Source of the DNA: Hyphomicrobiales bacterium
GTDB lineage: Bacteria; Pseudomonadota; Alphaproteobacteria; Rhizobiales; Beijerinckiaceae
Length of the DNA stretch: 64,000 nucleotides
Assembly (NCBI GenBank): GCA_028290285.1
Contig: JAQGKD010000059.1
Coordinates: 1 to 64,000, forward strand
Reading direction: 5' to 3'
Shown here: piece by piece, positions 1 to 7,881 of the stretch
How the letters are laid out: the number at the start of each line of letters is the position of its first letter
Position numbering within the stretch: position 1 is the first letter of the stretch
Notes under the pieces: model-generated
Told to the model about the DNA's origin: nothing
Seen by the model: only the letters and a program-made list of their open reading frames with translations
Databases searched by the model: none
Position numbers and translations under genes: made by a program

Positions 1-1316
1 GGAATCTGATGCCCCCACCACAGCTGGCGGGAGATGCACCAAGGCTGGATGTTGTCGAGCCAGTCGAAATAGGTCTTCTCCCAATTCTTTGGGATGAAGC
101 TCGTGCGCCCGTCCCGCACGGCGGCAAGCGCCGGCTGGGCCAGCGTCTTGGCATCGACATACCATTGGTCGGTGAGCCAGGGCTCGATGACGACGCCGGA
201 CCGGTCGCCATGTGGCACCTGATGCGTGTGCGGCTCGATGAGCGGCATGAGAGCGCGCTCTTCCATCATGGCGACGATGGCTTTCCGGGCGAGCGCGCGA
301 TCCATGCTGTTGAGCGCCATGACCTCATCGAGACCGGCGCTGCTTGCCAGCCCGGCGAGGAAGGCCTCGTTCCCCTCCAGCTGCAATCGACCCTCCGCGT
401 CGAGGATGTTGATGAGCGGCAGGTCATGCCGGCGCCCGACCTCGAAGTCGTTGAAATCATGCGCGGGCGTGATCTTGACCGCGCCCGTGCCCTTCTCCGG
501 GTCCGCATAGGTGTCGCCGACGATCGGGATCAGCCGACCGACGAGCGGCAGCACGACATTGCGGCCGATGAGGTGCCCAAGCTTCTCGTTCTCAGGGTGA
601 ACCGCGACCGCCGAATCGCCGAGCATTGTCTCGGGCCGCGTCGTGGCGACCGTGATGTAGGTGGCCGGGTCCCCGGCGTCGTAGATCGCGCCTTCGAGCG
701 GATAGTTGAAGTGCCAGAGATGGCCCTTCAACTCGACCTGCTGCACCTCGAGATCCGAGATGGCGGTCAACAGCTTGGGGTCCCAGTTGACCAGCCGCTT
801 GTCCTTGTAGATCAGCCCCTGCCGGTGCAATTCGACGAAGACCTTGAGGACGGCCCGCGACAGCCCCTCGTCCATGGTGAACCGCTCGCGCGACCAGTCG
901 CACGAGGCGCCGATGCGCTTGAGCTGGTTGACGATTGTGCCGCCCGATTCGGCCTTCCAGGCCCAGACGCGTTCTAGAAACTTCTCGCGCCCCATCTCCC
1001 GACGGCCAGGCTCCTTGTTCTCGGCGAGCTGGCGCTCCACGACCATCTGCGTGGCAATACCCGCATGGTCAGTACCCGGCTGCCAGAGCACGTCCTTGCC
1101 GCGCATTCGCTCGAAGCGGCAGAGAATGTCCTGCAGCGTATTGTTGAGTGCGTGGCCCATGTGCAGCGAGCCCGTGACATTGGGCGGCGGAATGACGATT
1201 GAAAAAGGCTCTGCCTTCGCGCGATCGGGGCGTCCCGCACGGAAGGCGCCCTCGGCCTCCCAGGCAGCGGAGATCCGCGCTTCGACGTTGGCGGGGTCGA
1301 ATGTCTTGTTCATCAT
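1..1316 (-). CDS. valS: Valine--tRNA ligase, N-terminal part (runs off the left edge)
   Basis: Class I aminoacyl-tRNA synthetase that charges tRNA-Val in the cytoplasm. About 438 N-terminal residues are present of an enzyme usually near 900-950. The reverse strand starts MMNKTFDP and reads [18 protein letters not shown], which contains the HIGH-type ATP-binding motif (HMGH). It then enters the editing domain ([10 protein letters not shown]) and leaves the window at WWGHQIP, so the KMSKS region lies outside. Start is ATG at 1316, or ATG at 1313 directly after it; no clear Shine-Dalgarno precedes either. The popZ-like gene lies upstream on the same strand, and this order is common in Rhizobiales. 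Identity is secure. Confidence 0.97.
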   Translation of the reverse strand, partial: MMNKTFDPANVEARISAAWEAEGAFRAGRPDRAKAEPFSIVIPPPNVTGSLHMGHALNNTLQDILCRFERMRGKDVLWQPGTDHAGIATQMVVERQLAENKEPGRREMGREKFLERVWAWKAESGGTIVNQLKRIGASCDWSRERFTMDEGLSRAVLKVFVELHRQGLIYKDKRLVNWDPKLLTAISDLEVQQVELKGHLWHFNYPLEGAIYDAGDPATYITVATTRPETMLGDSAVAVHPENEKLGHLIGRNVVLPLVGRLIPIVGDTYADPEKGTGAVKITPAHDFNDFEVGRRHDLPLINILDAEGRLQLEGNEAFLAGLASSAGLDEVMALNSMDRALARKAIVAMMEERALMPLIEPHTHQVPHGDRSGVVIEPWLTDQWYVDAKTLAQPALAAVRDGRTSFIPKNWEKTYFDWLDNIQPWCISRQLWWGHQI

Positions 1317-1440
1317 GGCAGCGACCGAACTCATTTGGTGGCGCGGGTGCGTCCCGCGCGGCATGGCGCTAGAAAGCCGAGCCGGTGCATGGTGTCAATG
1401 ACGGCGACCCCGGCGGGCGCTTAAGCGGACGGCGGGCCGG

Positions 1441-1470
1441 AAACGCAAACGGGCCCGAACATCGGGCCCG
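1441..1470 (-). terminator. Rho-independent-like terminator after the popZ-like gene
   Basis: A perfect 9-bp stem (CGGGCCCGA, 1450-1458, with 1462-1470) encloses a 3-nt loop. Read on the minus strand it is followed by the moderately T-rich tail GTTTGCGTTT. It sits 27 bases past the popZ-like stop and before valS, so it probably separates the two transcripts. Confidence 0.6.
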
Positions 1471-1497
1471 CGCGAAAATAGGGAGAAGCGGGAAAGC

Positions 1498-2385
1498 TCA
1501 GCGGCCGCCGCGCGCCACGCGTTCGATCTCGGCGCGGACCAGACGCTCGACCATGACGGGCAGATTGTCGTCCAGCCATTCCTTCAGCATGGGCCGCAGC
1601 AATTCGCGTGTGGCGGCCTCGATCATGTCCGAGTCCGGAAGGGCGACAGACGCCGTCAGATCGCGGAACGCGGACGCAATGCTCGCATCCGACTGTTCGG
1701 AAAGCAGATGCTCGGAAAGAGCCTCCTCGACGGCCCTGTGCGCCACACGTTCGGGCGCCGTGGGCTGGATGACAGGAACTGGACGAGGCTCGGTCCTCTG
1801 CTCCTCCGGCATGACGGGAACAGGCGGAGCCTGCGGCTCGACCCTGTGAACGCGCTGCGAATTCTGAATGTAGGTCGCACGCATTTCGCGAACGATCTCG
1901 CCTTCCGGACGCGGCCGCATCACCGGAGCCGGTTCGCGAAATTCGACGTTGGTTTCAGCAGGCGGTGAATTGATCCGCGCTGGCGGAGGTTCGACGGACG
2001 AGATGACAAGTTGCGGCCCGGCCGGGGTCTCATGACGCGCGAGGGATTCTGCCTGCGTTTCAATCCGCAGTGGCTTTGGCGCGGGCGTCCGCTCACTCGT
2101 GAAAATGGACGCAAGGCCAGAATGAAAATCCACCGGCGGACGCGCCTGGGGTGCGGTCGGGCGCCGCCGCTCCGGCTCGGCCTGCGGCTCGTGCCGCGAG
2201 GTCTCATCGCGAGGCTGAACGGTCTCATCGTCAAACTGATTGCGCGCGGTGCGCGGCGTCAGCGGAAGGACCTGATCGTCGGCAATGATCTTCCGGATAG
2301 AGGCAAGAATCTCCTCCATGGAAGGCTCATGGGCACGCTGTTCGGCGGCCTTTGGATTCGGAACGGGAGCACTTGCTGCGTTCAT
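1498..2385 (-). CDS. popZ: PopZ-like polar organizing protein (DUF2497)
   Basis: 295 residues. The N-terminal helix EPSMEEILASIRKIIADD (about residues 21-38) and the C-terminal block DMIEAATRELLRPMLKEWLDD...VERLVRAEIERVARGG are the two conserved regions of PopZ/DUF2497. A Pro/Glu/Arg-rich linker of about 190 residues lies between them. In Caulobacter, PopZ forms the polar matrix that tethers ParB-parS and recruits cell-cycle proteins; that role here is inferred from family membership. ATG at 2385 is chosen because the conserved helix follows soon after it; an open frame to 2463 adds 26 unconserved residues. The neighbours valS and tolC match the usual Rhizobiales order. Confidence 0.85.
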   Translation of the reverse strand: MNAASAPVPNPKAAEQRAHEPSMEEILASIRKIIADDQVLPLTPRTARNQFDDETVQPRDETSRHEPQAEPERRRPTAPQARPPVDFHSGLASIFTSERTPAPKPLRIETQAESLARHETPAGPQLVISSVEPPPARINSPPAETNVEFREPAPVMRPRPEGEIVREMRATYIQNSQRVHRVEPQAPPVPVMPEEQRTEPRPVPVIQPTAPERVAHRAVEEALSEHLLSEQSDASIASAFRDLTASVALPDSDMIEAATRELLRPMLKEWLDDNLPVMVERLVRAEIERVARGGR

Positions 2386-2566
2386 GGCCTCTGACGCTTT
2401 CGTTCTGCGCACGCGGCCGGAAATCGGTGGGGATCCGCGCATCCGTACGAGTGCCAGCGTCACGAAATATCCCGTGATTCGCTGCTACGAAATCACTTTG
2501 GACGTCTCGTGAGTCCAGAGCAAGGCGAAGCGCGAAGGCCGCTGTGGACAGGCTGGAAGCCGACGG

Positions 2567-4003
2567 TCAGCGACCGTCGGGCGTGCTCGTGCCGATCCAC
2601 TTGCCCTTGACCTGATCGTAATGGATCGTCGGGTCGTAGGTGACGACCTGCAGACCGAGATTGGAGGCTGACAGGCGGCCGATCGAGGCCAGAACAGCGT
2701 AGGAGCTGACGACACGATCGCGCTGCGCGGTGACCAGCAGCACGCGCGCATTGAGCAGCGCCTGCTGGGCGTTGAGCACGTCGAGCGTGGTGCGCTGGCC
2801 GACCTTGGCTTCTTCGCGCACGCCGTTGAGGGCGATCTCGGCCGCGCGGACCTGCGCCTGTGCCGCCTCGATCACGGACTTGGAATTAAGCCAGACACCC
2901 CAGGACGACACGACGTTCGCGCGAATCTGCTCGCGCTGGAGGTCGGCCTGAAGACGAGCCTGACCCAACAGTTCCTTGGACTGGCGAACTGCCGAGTAGA
3001 CCGCGCCGCCTTCATAGATCGGCACGGAAAGCGAGCCGACGACAGAAGCAGATAGAACGTCCGAGCCGGGCGAGGTGATCGGATCGTAGCGCTTGGACAC
3101 CGTGCCGGTCACGCCGAGCGTCGGATAGAGCTGACCCTCGATCACTTTGACGTTCAGCGAGGCCGCATCGACATTATGCAAGGCAGCCTGAATGGCCGGA
3201 TGCTCGGTCAGCGACAAGCCAAGAGCCACGTCGAGCGTGCGCGGGAGCAGCTTCTCTACCGGACGTGCCGGCTGAAGGTTGCGAGGCTCGATGCCGACGA
3301 CCTGACGGAAATTGGCGATGCTGGTCTGCAGGTTCGACTGGGCGGTGAACGAGTCCGCCTGCCCCTGTGCAAGACTGGCCTCGGCCTGCGCAACGTCGGT
3401 GCGGGTCACTTCGCCCACCTGGAACCGGTCGCGCGTCTGGCGCAGCTGCTGCTCGAGAACCTCGACGTTGTTGCGGCGCAGGCTAAGAATCGCCGTATCG
3501 CGCAAAACGTTCATATAAGATGTCGCGCCGGCGGCCAGAGTGACCTGCTCCGTGATGCGGATGTTCTCGCGCGCCAGAAGGATCTGCGAGTCGGCGCGCC
3601 GCACGCCGTTGAGCGTGCGGTTACCGTTCCAGATGTTTTGATTGACGGACAAAGCCGCGCCGCGCGGATTCGATGCGTTCCGAGTCGTGACCCCGCCTGG
3701 AAGATTGCTTTCCGACCAGCTCCGGCCGATGTCCGCCGTGGCGGTCACTGTAGGGCGATAGCCAGACAAGGCCGTCGGCAGGTTTTCATCCACCGCGCGA
3801 GCGGCGGCCCGCTGCTGGTTGAGATCGGGGTTGAAACCGTAGGCACGAGCCAGCGCACCGGAAATCGATTCTGCGGACACGGGAGTGGCGAGGAAAAGCG
3901 CGCAGGCTGCCATGGCAATGACCGAAACCGCGCGACGAAGCGGAATCCGGCCGGAGCTTGGATTGCTTCCAAGAACCGGGCTGAACGCATCGCGACGAAC
4001 CAT
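2567..4003 (-). CDS. tolC: TolC family outer membrane efflux channel
   Basis: 478 residues, the normal length for TolC/OEP proteins of type I secretion and RND efflux. A signal peptide (hydrophobic run near residues 24-42, cleavage after PVSA) precedes two homologous coiled-coil/beta-barrel repeats. Typical motifs include FNPDLNQQRAAARAVDEN early, SLTEHPAIQAALHNVDAA in the middle and VGQRTTLDVLNAQQALLNAR late. ATG at 4003 has GAGG six bases upstream. The pcm-like gene lies directly upstream on the same strand, a pairing frequent in alphaproteobacteria. No inner-membrane partner is adjacent, so it probably serves several exporters. Confidence 0.93.
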   Translation of the reverse strand: MVRRDAFSPVLGSNPSSGRIPLRRAVSVIAMAACALFLATPVSAESISGALARAYGFNPDLNQQRAAARAVDENLPTALSGYRPTVTATADIGRSWSESNLPGGVTTRNASNPRGAALSVNQNIWNGNRTLNGVRRADSQILLARENIRITEQVTLAAGATSYMNVLRDTAILSLRRNNVEVLEQQLRQTRDRFQVGEVTRTDVAQAEASLAQGQADSFTAQSNLQTSIANFRQVVGIEPRNLQPARPVEKLLPRTLDVALGLSLTEHPAIQAALHNVDAASLNVKVIEGQLYPTLGVTGTVSKRYDPITSPGSDVLSASVVGSLSVPIYEGGAVYSAVRQSKELLGQARLQADLQREQIRANVVSSWGVWLNSKSVIEAAQAQVRAAEIALNGVREEAKVGQRTTLDVLNAQQALLNARVLLVTAQRDRVVSSYAVLASIGRLSASNLGLQVVTYDPTIHYDQVKGKWIGTSTPDGR

Positions 4004-4193
4004 CTGTAACCTCGAATCAGAGTTTCAGCTTCCGTGTAGGCAAGGCACTGAGCCGACTACTGGAATCAAACCTAGCCAGCACCTTCTTCTTTTATGTTAA
4101 CCCGACTTGCTCCGTAGTCCCCCGTCCGAACCCGGCCTGAACCTAGAAAGGGCCGAGGTGGCGCATAAATGCGACACCTCTGGGTTGCGCGCT

Positions 4194-4901
4194 CTAGAAA
4201 ATGAACGCGGGTTTCGTACGGAACGGTACGAGTACCGGCGCCGCCGCGTCGAAGAGAGCACGGCGGCTCGATTCTGCGCCGACTCGGTCGAACCGCGTAG
4301 CCTTGGCTGCCCGCCCGGTTTGATCGGACGCGGACTTCACGATCGCCAGCAAACGCCCGCCGGGCGCCAGCAGCGCCAGCAACGACTCGACCCCGGCTTC
4401 GACGGCTCCGTTGATGAGAATGAGGTCGAACGCCCCGCTCAACCCCGAGGAACCGTCGAGAGGACCGTTGACGGCAACCGCATTGGACAACCCGAGTGCG
4501 GCAAAGTTGTGTGCGGCCATGGTGCTGAGGTCGCCGCTCGATTCGAGCGCCACCACCTGTCCGCCCAGGCCGGCGAGAATCGCGGCGGAATAGCCCGCAG
4601 CGCCCGCCACATCCAGAATCCTGTCGGTCGGCGCGACCTTGGCGCCTTGAATCATGCGCGCGAGAACCAGGGGCGCCAGCAGGCAGCGCGTCTCGCCGTC
4701 GGCGCTATGGATCTCCAGCGGCGCGTCTGAATAGGCCAGCGATTGCAGGCGACCGGGCACGAACATCTCGCGCGGCACCTGCGCGAAACGGTCGATCACA
4801 TCCTGATCGGTGACTTCGAAAGTGCGGACCTGACAGTCGACCATCGTCTGGCGCTGGCTGGCAAAATCGGTCGGCGAAACGGCTTGGGCGACAACCTGCA
4901 T
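4194..4901 (-). CDS. Protein-L-isoaspartate O-methyltransferase family protein
   Basis: SAM-dependent methyltransferase of the PCMT family, which repairs isoaspartyl residues in aged proteins. The N-terminal region MVDCQVRTFEVTDQDVIDRF and VPREMFVP are PCMT hallmarks. The SAM-binding loop reads DVAGAAGYSAAILAGLG rather than the canonical GTGSGY, a divergence common in the alphaproteobacterial paralogue next to tolC. 235 residues from ATG 4901, which has GGAG five bases upstream; a GTG at 4934 would add 11 residues without a good ribosome site. The altered SAM loop makes true PIMT activity uncertain. Confidence 0.82.
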   Translation of the reverse strand: MQVVAQAVSPTDFASQRQTMVDCQVRTFEVTDQDVIDRFAQVPREMFVPGRLQSLAYSDAPLEIHSADGETRCLLAPLVLARMIQGAKVAPTDRILDVAGAAGYSAAILAGLGGQVVALESSGDLSTMAAHNFAALGLSNAVAVNGPLDGSSGLSGAFDLILINGAVEAGVESLLALLAPGGRLLAIVKSASDQTGRAAKATRFDRVGAESSRRALFDAAAPVLVPFRTKPAFIF

Positions 4902-5024
4902 GGGCGCTCCGGCTTGCGTGATCGAGCCTGACACGTCCGGCCATCACGCGAAGCGCGCAACGCGGACGGCGGAGCTTATAAGCGCCGCCGCCCGCAATGT
5001 CCACGCGCCCCATCGGCGCAAAAC

Positions 5025-5552
5025 TCAGCCCTTGAGCTTGCTATTGCAGAGGCTCCAGTATCCGCCGCCCTTCTCGAGCCACCTCAGACCGCCGTTGGCG
5101 TTGTTCGCCTTGTTCGCCTGATACTGCTCGCTGCAGGTCTTCTGGCGCGCGCGACCTGCCGAGAGGGTCGAAAACTTCGGCGAGACGGCGGGTGGAAACA
5201 CGATATTTCCAGTCGGCTGGGGCGCAGCCGCCTTCGGCGCCTCGGTGCCGGCGGCGGTTGCCGAAGGCTTGGCGACAGCCGGCTTGGCTGCCGCTGGCGA
5301 CTCGACCTTCGCGGGCGCCGCCGCAGGCTTGGCCTCGGTGGTGGCGGCCGTGGTCCCGCCCGAACGGCATTCCGAAAGGAACTTCGGCCAGGTGGTGCCG
5401 CTCGTCGTGCCGGCGGCCTTGGCGGCCTGCCACTTTTCACCGCATTGCTTCATGGTGGCGTCCTGCGCCACCGCGGGAGCTGAAACAGCCCCAAGCAGCA
5501 GGCCGGACAGGAGAGCGGCAGCCGCGCCGCCGCGGATGAAATCGAGTGACAT
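5025..5552 (-). CDS. Small exported protein with two Cys-bounded repeats
   Basis: 175 residues with an Ala-rich signal peptide (cleavage near AVAQ, residue 29). Two similar modules of about 30 residues follow. The first (about residues 33-65) runs from TMKQCGEKWQAAK to FLSECR. The second (about 137-172) runs from KTCSEQYQANKANN to YWSLCNS. Each begins and ends with a cysteine and has conserved Trp/Gly positions, so one disulfide per module is likely. An Ala/Pro/Lys-rich linker separates them. ATG 5552 has AAAGG eight bases upstream. The spacing recalls PsiF-type repeats, but I do not recognise a function. Periplasmic location is inferred. Confidence 0.7.
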   Translation of the reverse strand: MSLDFIRGGAAAALLSGLLLGAVSAPAVAQDATMKQCGEKWQAAKAAGTTSGTTWPKFLSECRSGGTTAATTEAKPAAAPAKVESPAAAKPAVAKPSATAAGTEAPKAAAPQPTGNIVFPPAVSPKFSTLSAGRARQKTCSEQYQANKANNANGGLRWLEKGGGYWSLCNSKLKG

Positions 5553-5778
5553 TGAAAACGACCTTTCTCAAAACCTTCCAGACATCCCTATTGGACGCCC
5601 TCCTTGCCATACTGACAAGTCCGCCCGGATCTAGACTTTGATCGCAGCACGTTCTCGCTGGGGCACGCCACCCAACTTCCCTAAGGCAACGCTTCTGAAC
5701 ACCAGCTGAACAGCCCTGCCCCGAATGACAACGGCCGGGACGATGTCCGGCCGATGGAAACAAAATCGGGACATTCGT

Positions 5779-6402
5779 TCAGCGGGACACCATGAGCGGA
5801 GAGGAAACCGGTGTTCCAATGCTGACCCACACATTCTGGTCATGCTGAGACTGGCGTTTGACAAAGCGGTAGGGCGTTCGTTCCCAGCTCTTGACCTCAT
5901 CCTGCATGTTGTCGAGGACAAACTCTCCCTTGCTGGTCTTCACCGTGAGCACCGCATGACCGTCGCCTTGCTCGTCCTTGACGACGGTGACGAGCAGCGC
6001 CTGACGTGGAAAGCCCTCTTCCATCAGCATCTTGCGTTTCAGGAGGACGTAGTCCTCGCAATCGCCATAGCCATCGCTGGGATAGTCCCAACGGTCGACA
6101 ACGTTCCAATGTTCGACGTCGGACTTGGCGGTGATGTTGGAATTGACCCAGAGATTGATCTTCTGGATGATTTTCATGGCCTTCGGCGTCGCATTGATAT
6201 CCAGTGCCGGCCCGGCGCCGGCATCGCATTCGTGTGCATACCGATGGCAGAATTCAACCCAACCGAAGGGCACGAGCGTCGGCGCCCCGACGCTGATGAA
6301 GGTCGGGTCCAGCGAACCGGCCTGCGAGCTTGCATTGAAGCCAGCCCATCCGGCCCCCAGAAGCGCCGCTACCACCAATCCCTTCGTCAACGAACCGAAC
6401 AT
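5779..6402 (-). CDS. Bacterial transglutaminase-like cysteine proteinase (DUF920/peptidase C93 type)
   Basis: 207 residues with a signal peptide (first ~28 residues). The papain-like triad of this family is visible: Cys in DGYGDCEDYVLLKR, His in GDGHAVLTV, and Asp in EFVLDNMQD. Family members include LapG-like periplasmic proteases that clip adhesins, but many short C93 proteins have no known substrate. The N-terminal block PFGWVEFCHRYAHEC is conserved in the rhizobial group. No LapD or adhesin gene is adjacent, so a role in biofilm release cannot be claimed. The gene stands alone on the minus strand. Confidence 0.85.
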   Translation of the reverse strand: MFGSLTKGLVVAALLGAGWAGFNASSQAGSLDPTFISVGAPTLVPFGWVEFCHRYAHECDAGAGPALDINATPKAMKIIQKINLWVNSNITAKSDVEHWNVVDRWDYPSDGYGDCEDYVLLKRKMLMEEGFPRQALLVTVVKDEQGDGHAVLTVKTSKGEFVLDNMQDEVKSWERTPYRFVKRQSQHDQNVWVSIGTPVSSPLMVSR

Positions 6403-6822
6403 AACCTGCCCCCGATTTCATGAGGCAAATATTGCTCGGTTCGCTTTGCAGTCAGTCTAAGTAAAAAAGCCGCATTTTAGAGAAACGGATTTATCTTTAT
6501 TACCAAGAAAGTAAGTATAACTCTTCCTGAATCAACTCGGTAAATTTTGTGCCAAAGTTTCGGAAAGCCGCTCAACCTCAGGCCTTTCTGAGGATTTTTA
6601 GCCACAAACTGCAACCGGATCGCGGGAGGCGGTTTAGACAGCAGCATACGTAACGGCATCCGGCATGGTTAATTCCGGCGACGCCAATTCGTAAACGTGC
6701 AAAAAAACTTTCGGGCGGTGCTCGACGCCCGGCCCGAAACGCTACTTGTGAGCAGGCTCGCGTCCCCCCACCTTGGTGGCAGACGCAACGCTGCGCGAAT
6801 CCATTGAACCAGGGTGCATGGC
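6403..6822. other. Gene-free interval of about 420 bases, partly AT-rich
   Basis: This interval separates the transglutaminase-like gene (minus) from the EcsC gene (plus), so it must hold two divergent promoters. Positions 6460-6560 are noticeably AT-rich for this genome. A plus-strand terminator-like hairpin lies at 6576-6599 and is listed separately. I see no convincing coding region. Confidence 0.6.
6576..6599 (+). terminator. Orphan plus-strand terminator (possible small RNA 3' end)
   Basis: CCTCAG (6576-6581), a six-base loop and CTGAGG (6588-6593) are followed by ATTTTTA: a compact stem plus T-run reading rightward. No plus-strand gene ends nearby, because the gene to the left is on the minus strand. 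It may end a short RNA starting in the AT-rich 6440-6540 region, or act as an attenuator in the leader of the EcsC gene. Confidence 0.5.
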
Positions 6823-7734
6823 ATGAGCGACCGGAAGTGGATTTCAGCCTCGAATGTGGACGCCGAGATATCCACGCCCACGGCCAAACTCGCGCCCGAC
6901 GACCAGAAGGCACTCGAGGAAGCCTACAAGCAGCTTGAGCGCATCAGCTATGCCGCGCGCCTGACAAATCTGCTGGGGCGTCAGGTTGAGCTGGCTGGGA
7001 GCTTTATTCCGGAGCGCGCGCGAAAGGTTGCCGGCCGGGCCGTCGAAAAGGCGCTGCAAGCGGCTATGCACGTAGCTCTGCGCAGCCTCGGCAAGCGCGC
7101 AACGGGCGTCGGCGTCTCTAAGCGCATGCATCGCACTTTGGCGACAGCTTCGGGCGCAGTCGGCGGCGCATTCGGCCTTGCCAGCCTGCCAGTCGAACTG
7201 CCGCTCTCGACGGTGATCCTCCTGCGCGCCATTGCGGACATCGCCCATCAAGAGGGCGAGGATCTCGCAAATCCTGAAACGGCTCTGGCCTGCATGGAAG
7301 TCTTCGCCCTCGGGGGACGCACGCCGACAGACGACTACATGGATGGCGGCTATTTCGCGATTCGCACCTTGCTCGCCCGGACCGTTTCCGAAGCGACGCG
7401 TTATGTAGCGGCAACTGGCGCGGCGAACGAAACGGCGCCGATCCTCGTGCGCCTGCTCGGCCAGATCGCTGCGCGATTCGGCCTCGTGGTCTCCCAGAAA
7501 ATCTCGGCGCAGGCGGTTCCTGTGCTCGGCGCTTTCGGCGGCGCGGCGGTGAACTACGCATTCATGGACCATTTCCAAAGCCTGGCCCACGGTCATTTTA
7601 CAGTCCGCCGGCTCGAACGGATCTACGGCAGCACAAACGTCAGGCTCGCCTACGAGGCCCTGCACCTGTGCGAAGTTGGGAATCCGCCACGGTCAGAGGC
7701 TGCCCCACGCCTCCAGGCGATCAGCCCGGGCTGA
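6823..7734 (+). CDS. EcsC family protein
   Basis: 303 residues. The central region has the EcsC-family pattern: a Gly/Ala-rich membrane-interacting stretch (TASGAVGGAFGLASLPVELP), then STVILLRAIADIAHQEGEDL and the downstream CMEVFALGG. A second Gly/Ala segment (VPVLGAFGGAAVNYAFMDHF) lies near residue 240. The biochemical role of the family is unknown; the name comes from a Bacillus ecs operon gene near an ABC transporter, and no ABC transporter lies here. ATG at 6823 is preferred over GTG 6814 because AGGG lies eight bases before it. A sensor kinase follows on the same strand after 147 bases. Confidence 0.8.
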   Translation: MSDRKWISASNVDAEISTPTAKLAPDDQKALEEAYKQLERISYAARLTNLLGRQVELAGSFIPERARKVAGRAVEKALQAAMHVALRSLGKRATGVGVSKRMHRTLATASGAVGGAFGLASLPVELPLSTVILLRAIADIAHQEGEDLANPETALACMEVFALGGRTPTDDYMDGGYFAIRTLLARTVSEATRYVAATGAANETAPILVRLLGQIAARFGLVVSQKISAQAVPVLGAFGGAAVNYAFMDHFQSLAHGHFTVRRLERIYGSTNVRLAYEALHLCEVGNPPRSEAAPRLQAISPG

Positions 7735-7834
7735 GTCGTGTTTTTCCGGTGGGCAAAGTGAAAACACTAACTTGACCGACAGGCCAAGTCTTCGGCATGT
7801 CTTTACATGCGCGGCAGGATTGACGTTCCAGTCT

Positions 7835-7870
7835 TTTAAAAAAAGCCGCGGGTCCGACGGTCCGGACCCG
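7835..7870 (-). terminator. Hairpin with minus-strand T-tract, abutting the kinase ribosome site
   Basis: An 8-bp stem CGGGTCCG (7849-7856) / CGGACCCG (7863-7870) is preceded on plus by an A-tract (7838-7844). Read on minus it is therefore a textbook stem plus T-run. On plus, its right arm ends exactly where the GGAGGG ribosome site of the sensor kinase begins, so the same structure in the mRNA could hinder initiation. Confidence 0.5.
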
Positions 7871-7881
7871 GAGGGTTGAGC

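Noticed and set aside
9-977. Long plus-strand open frame opposite valS
   Set aside because: The minus strand reads a clear valyl-tRNA synthetase; the plus frame has no family features and results from GC-rich codon bias.
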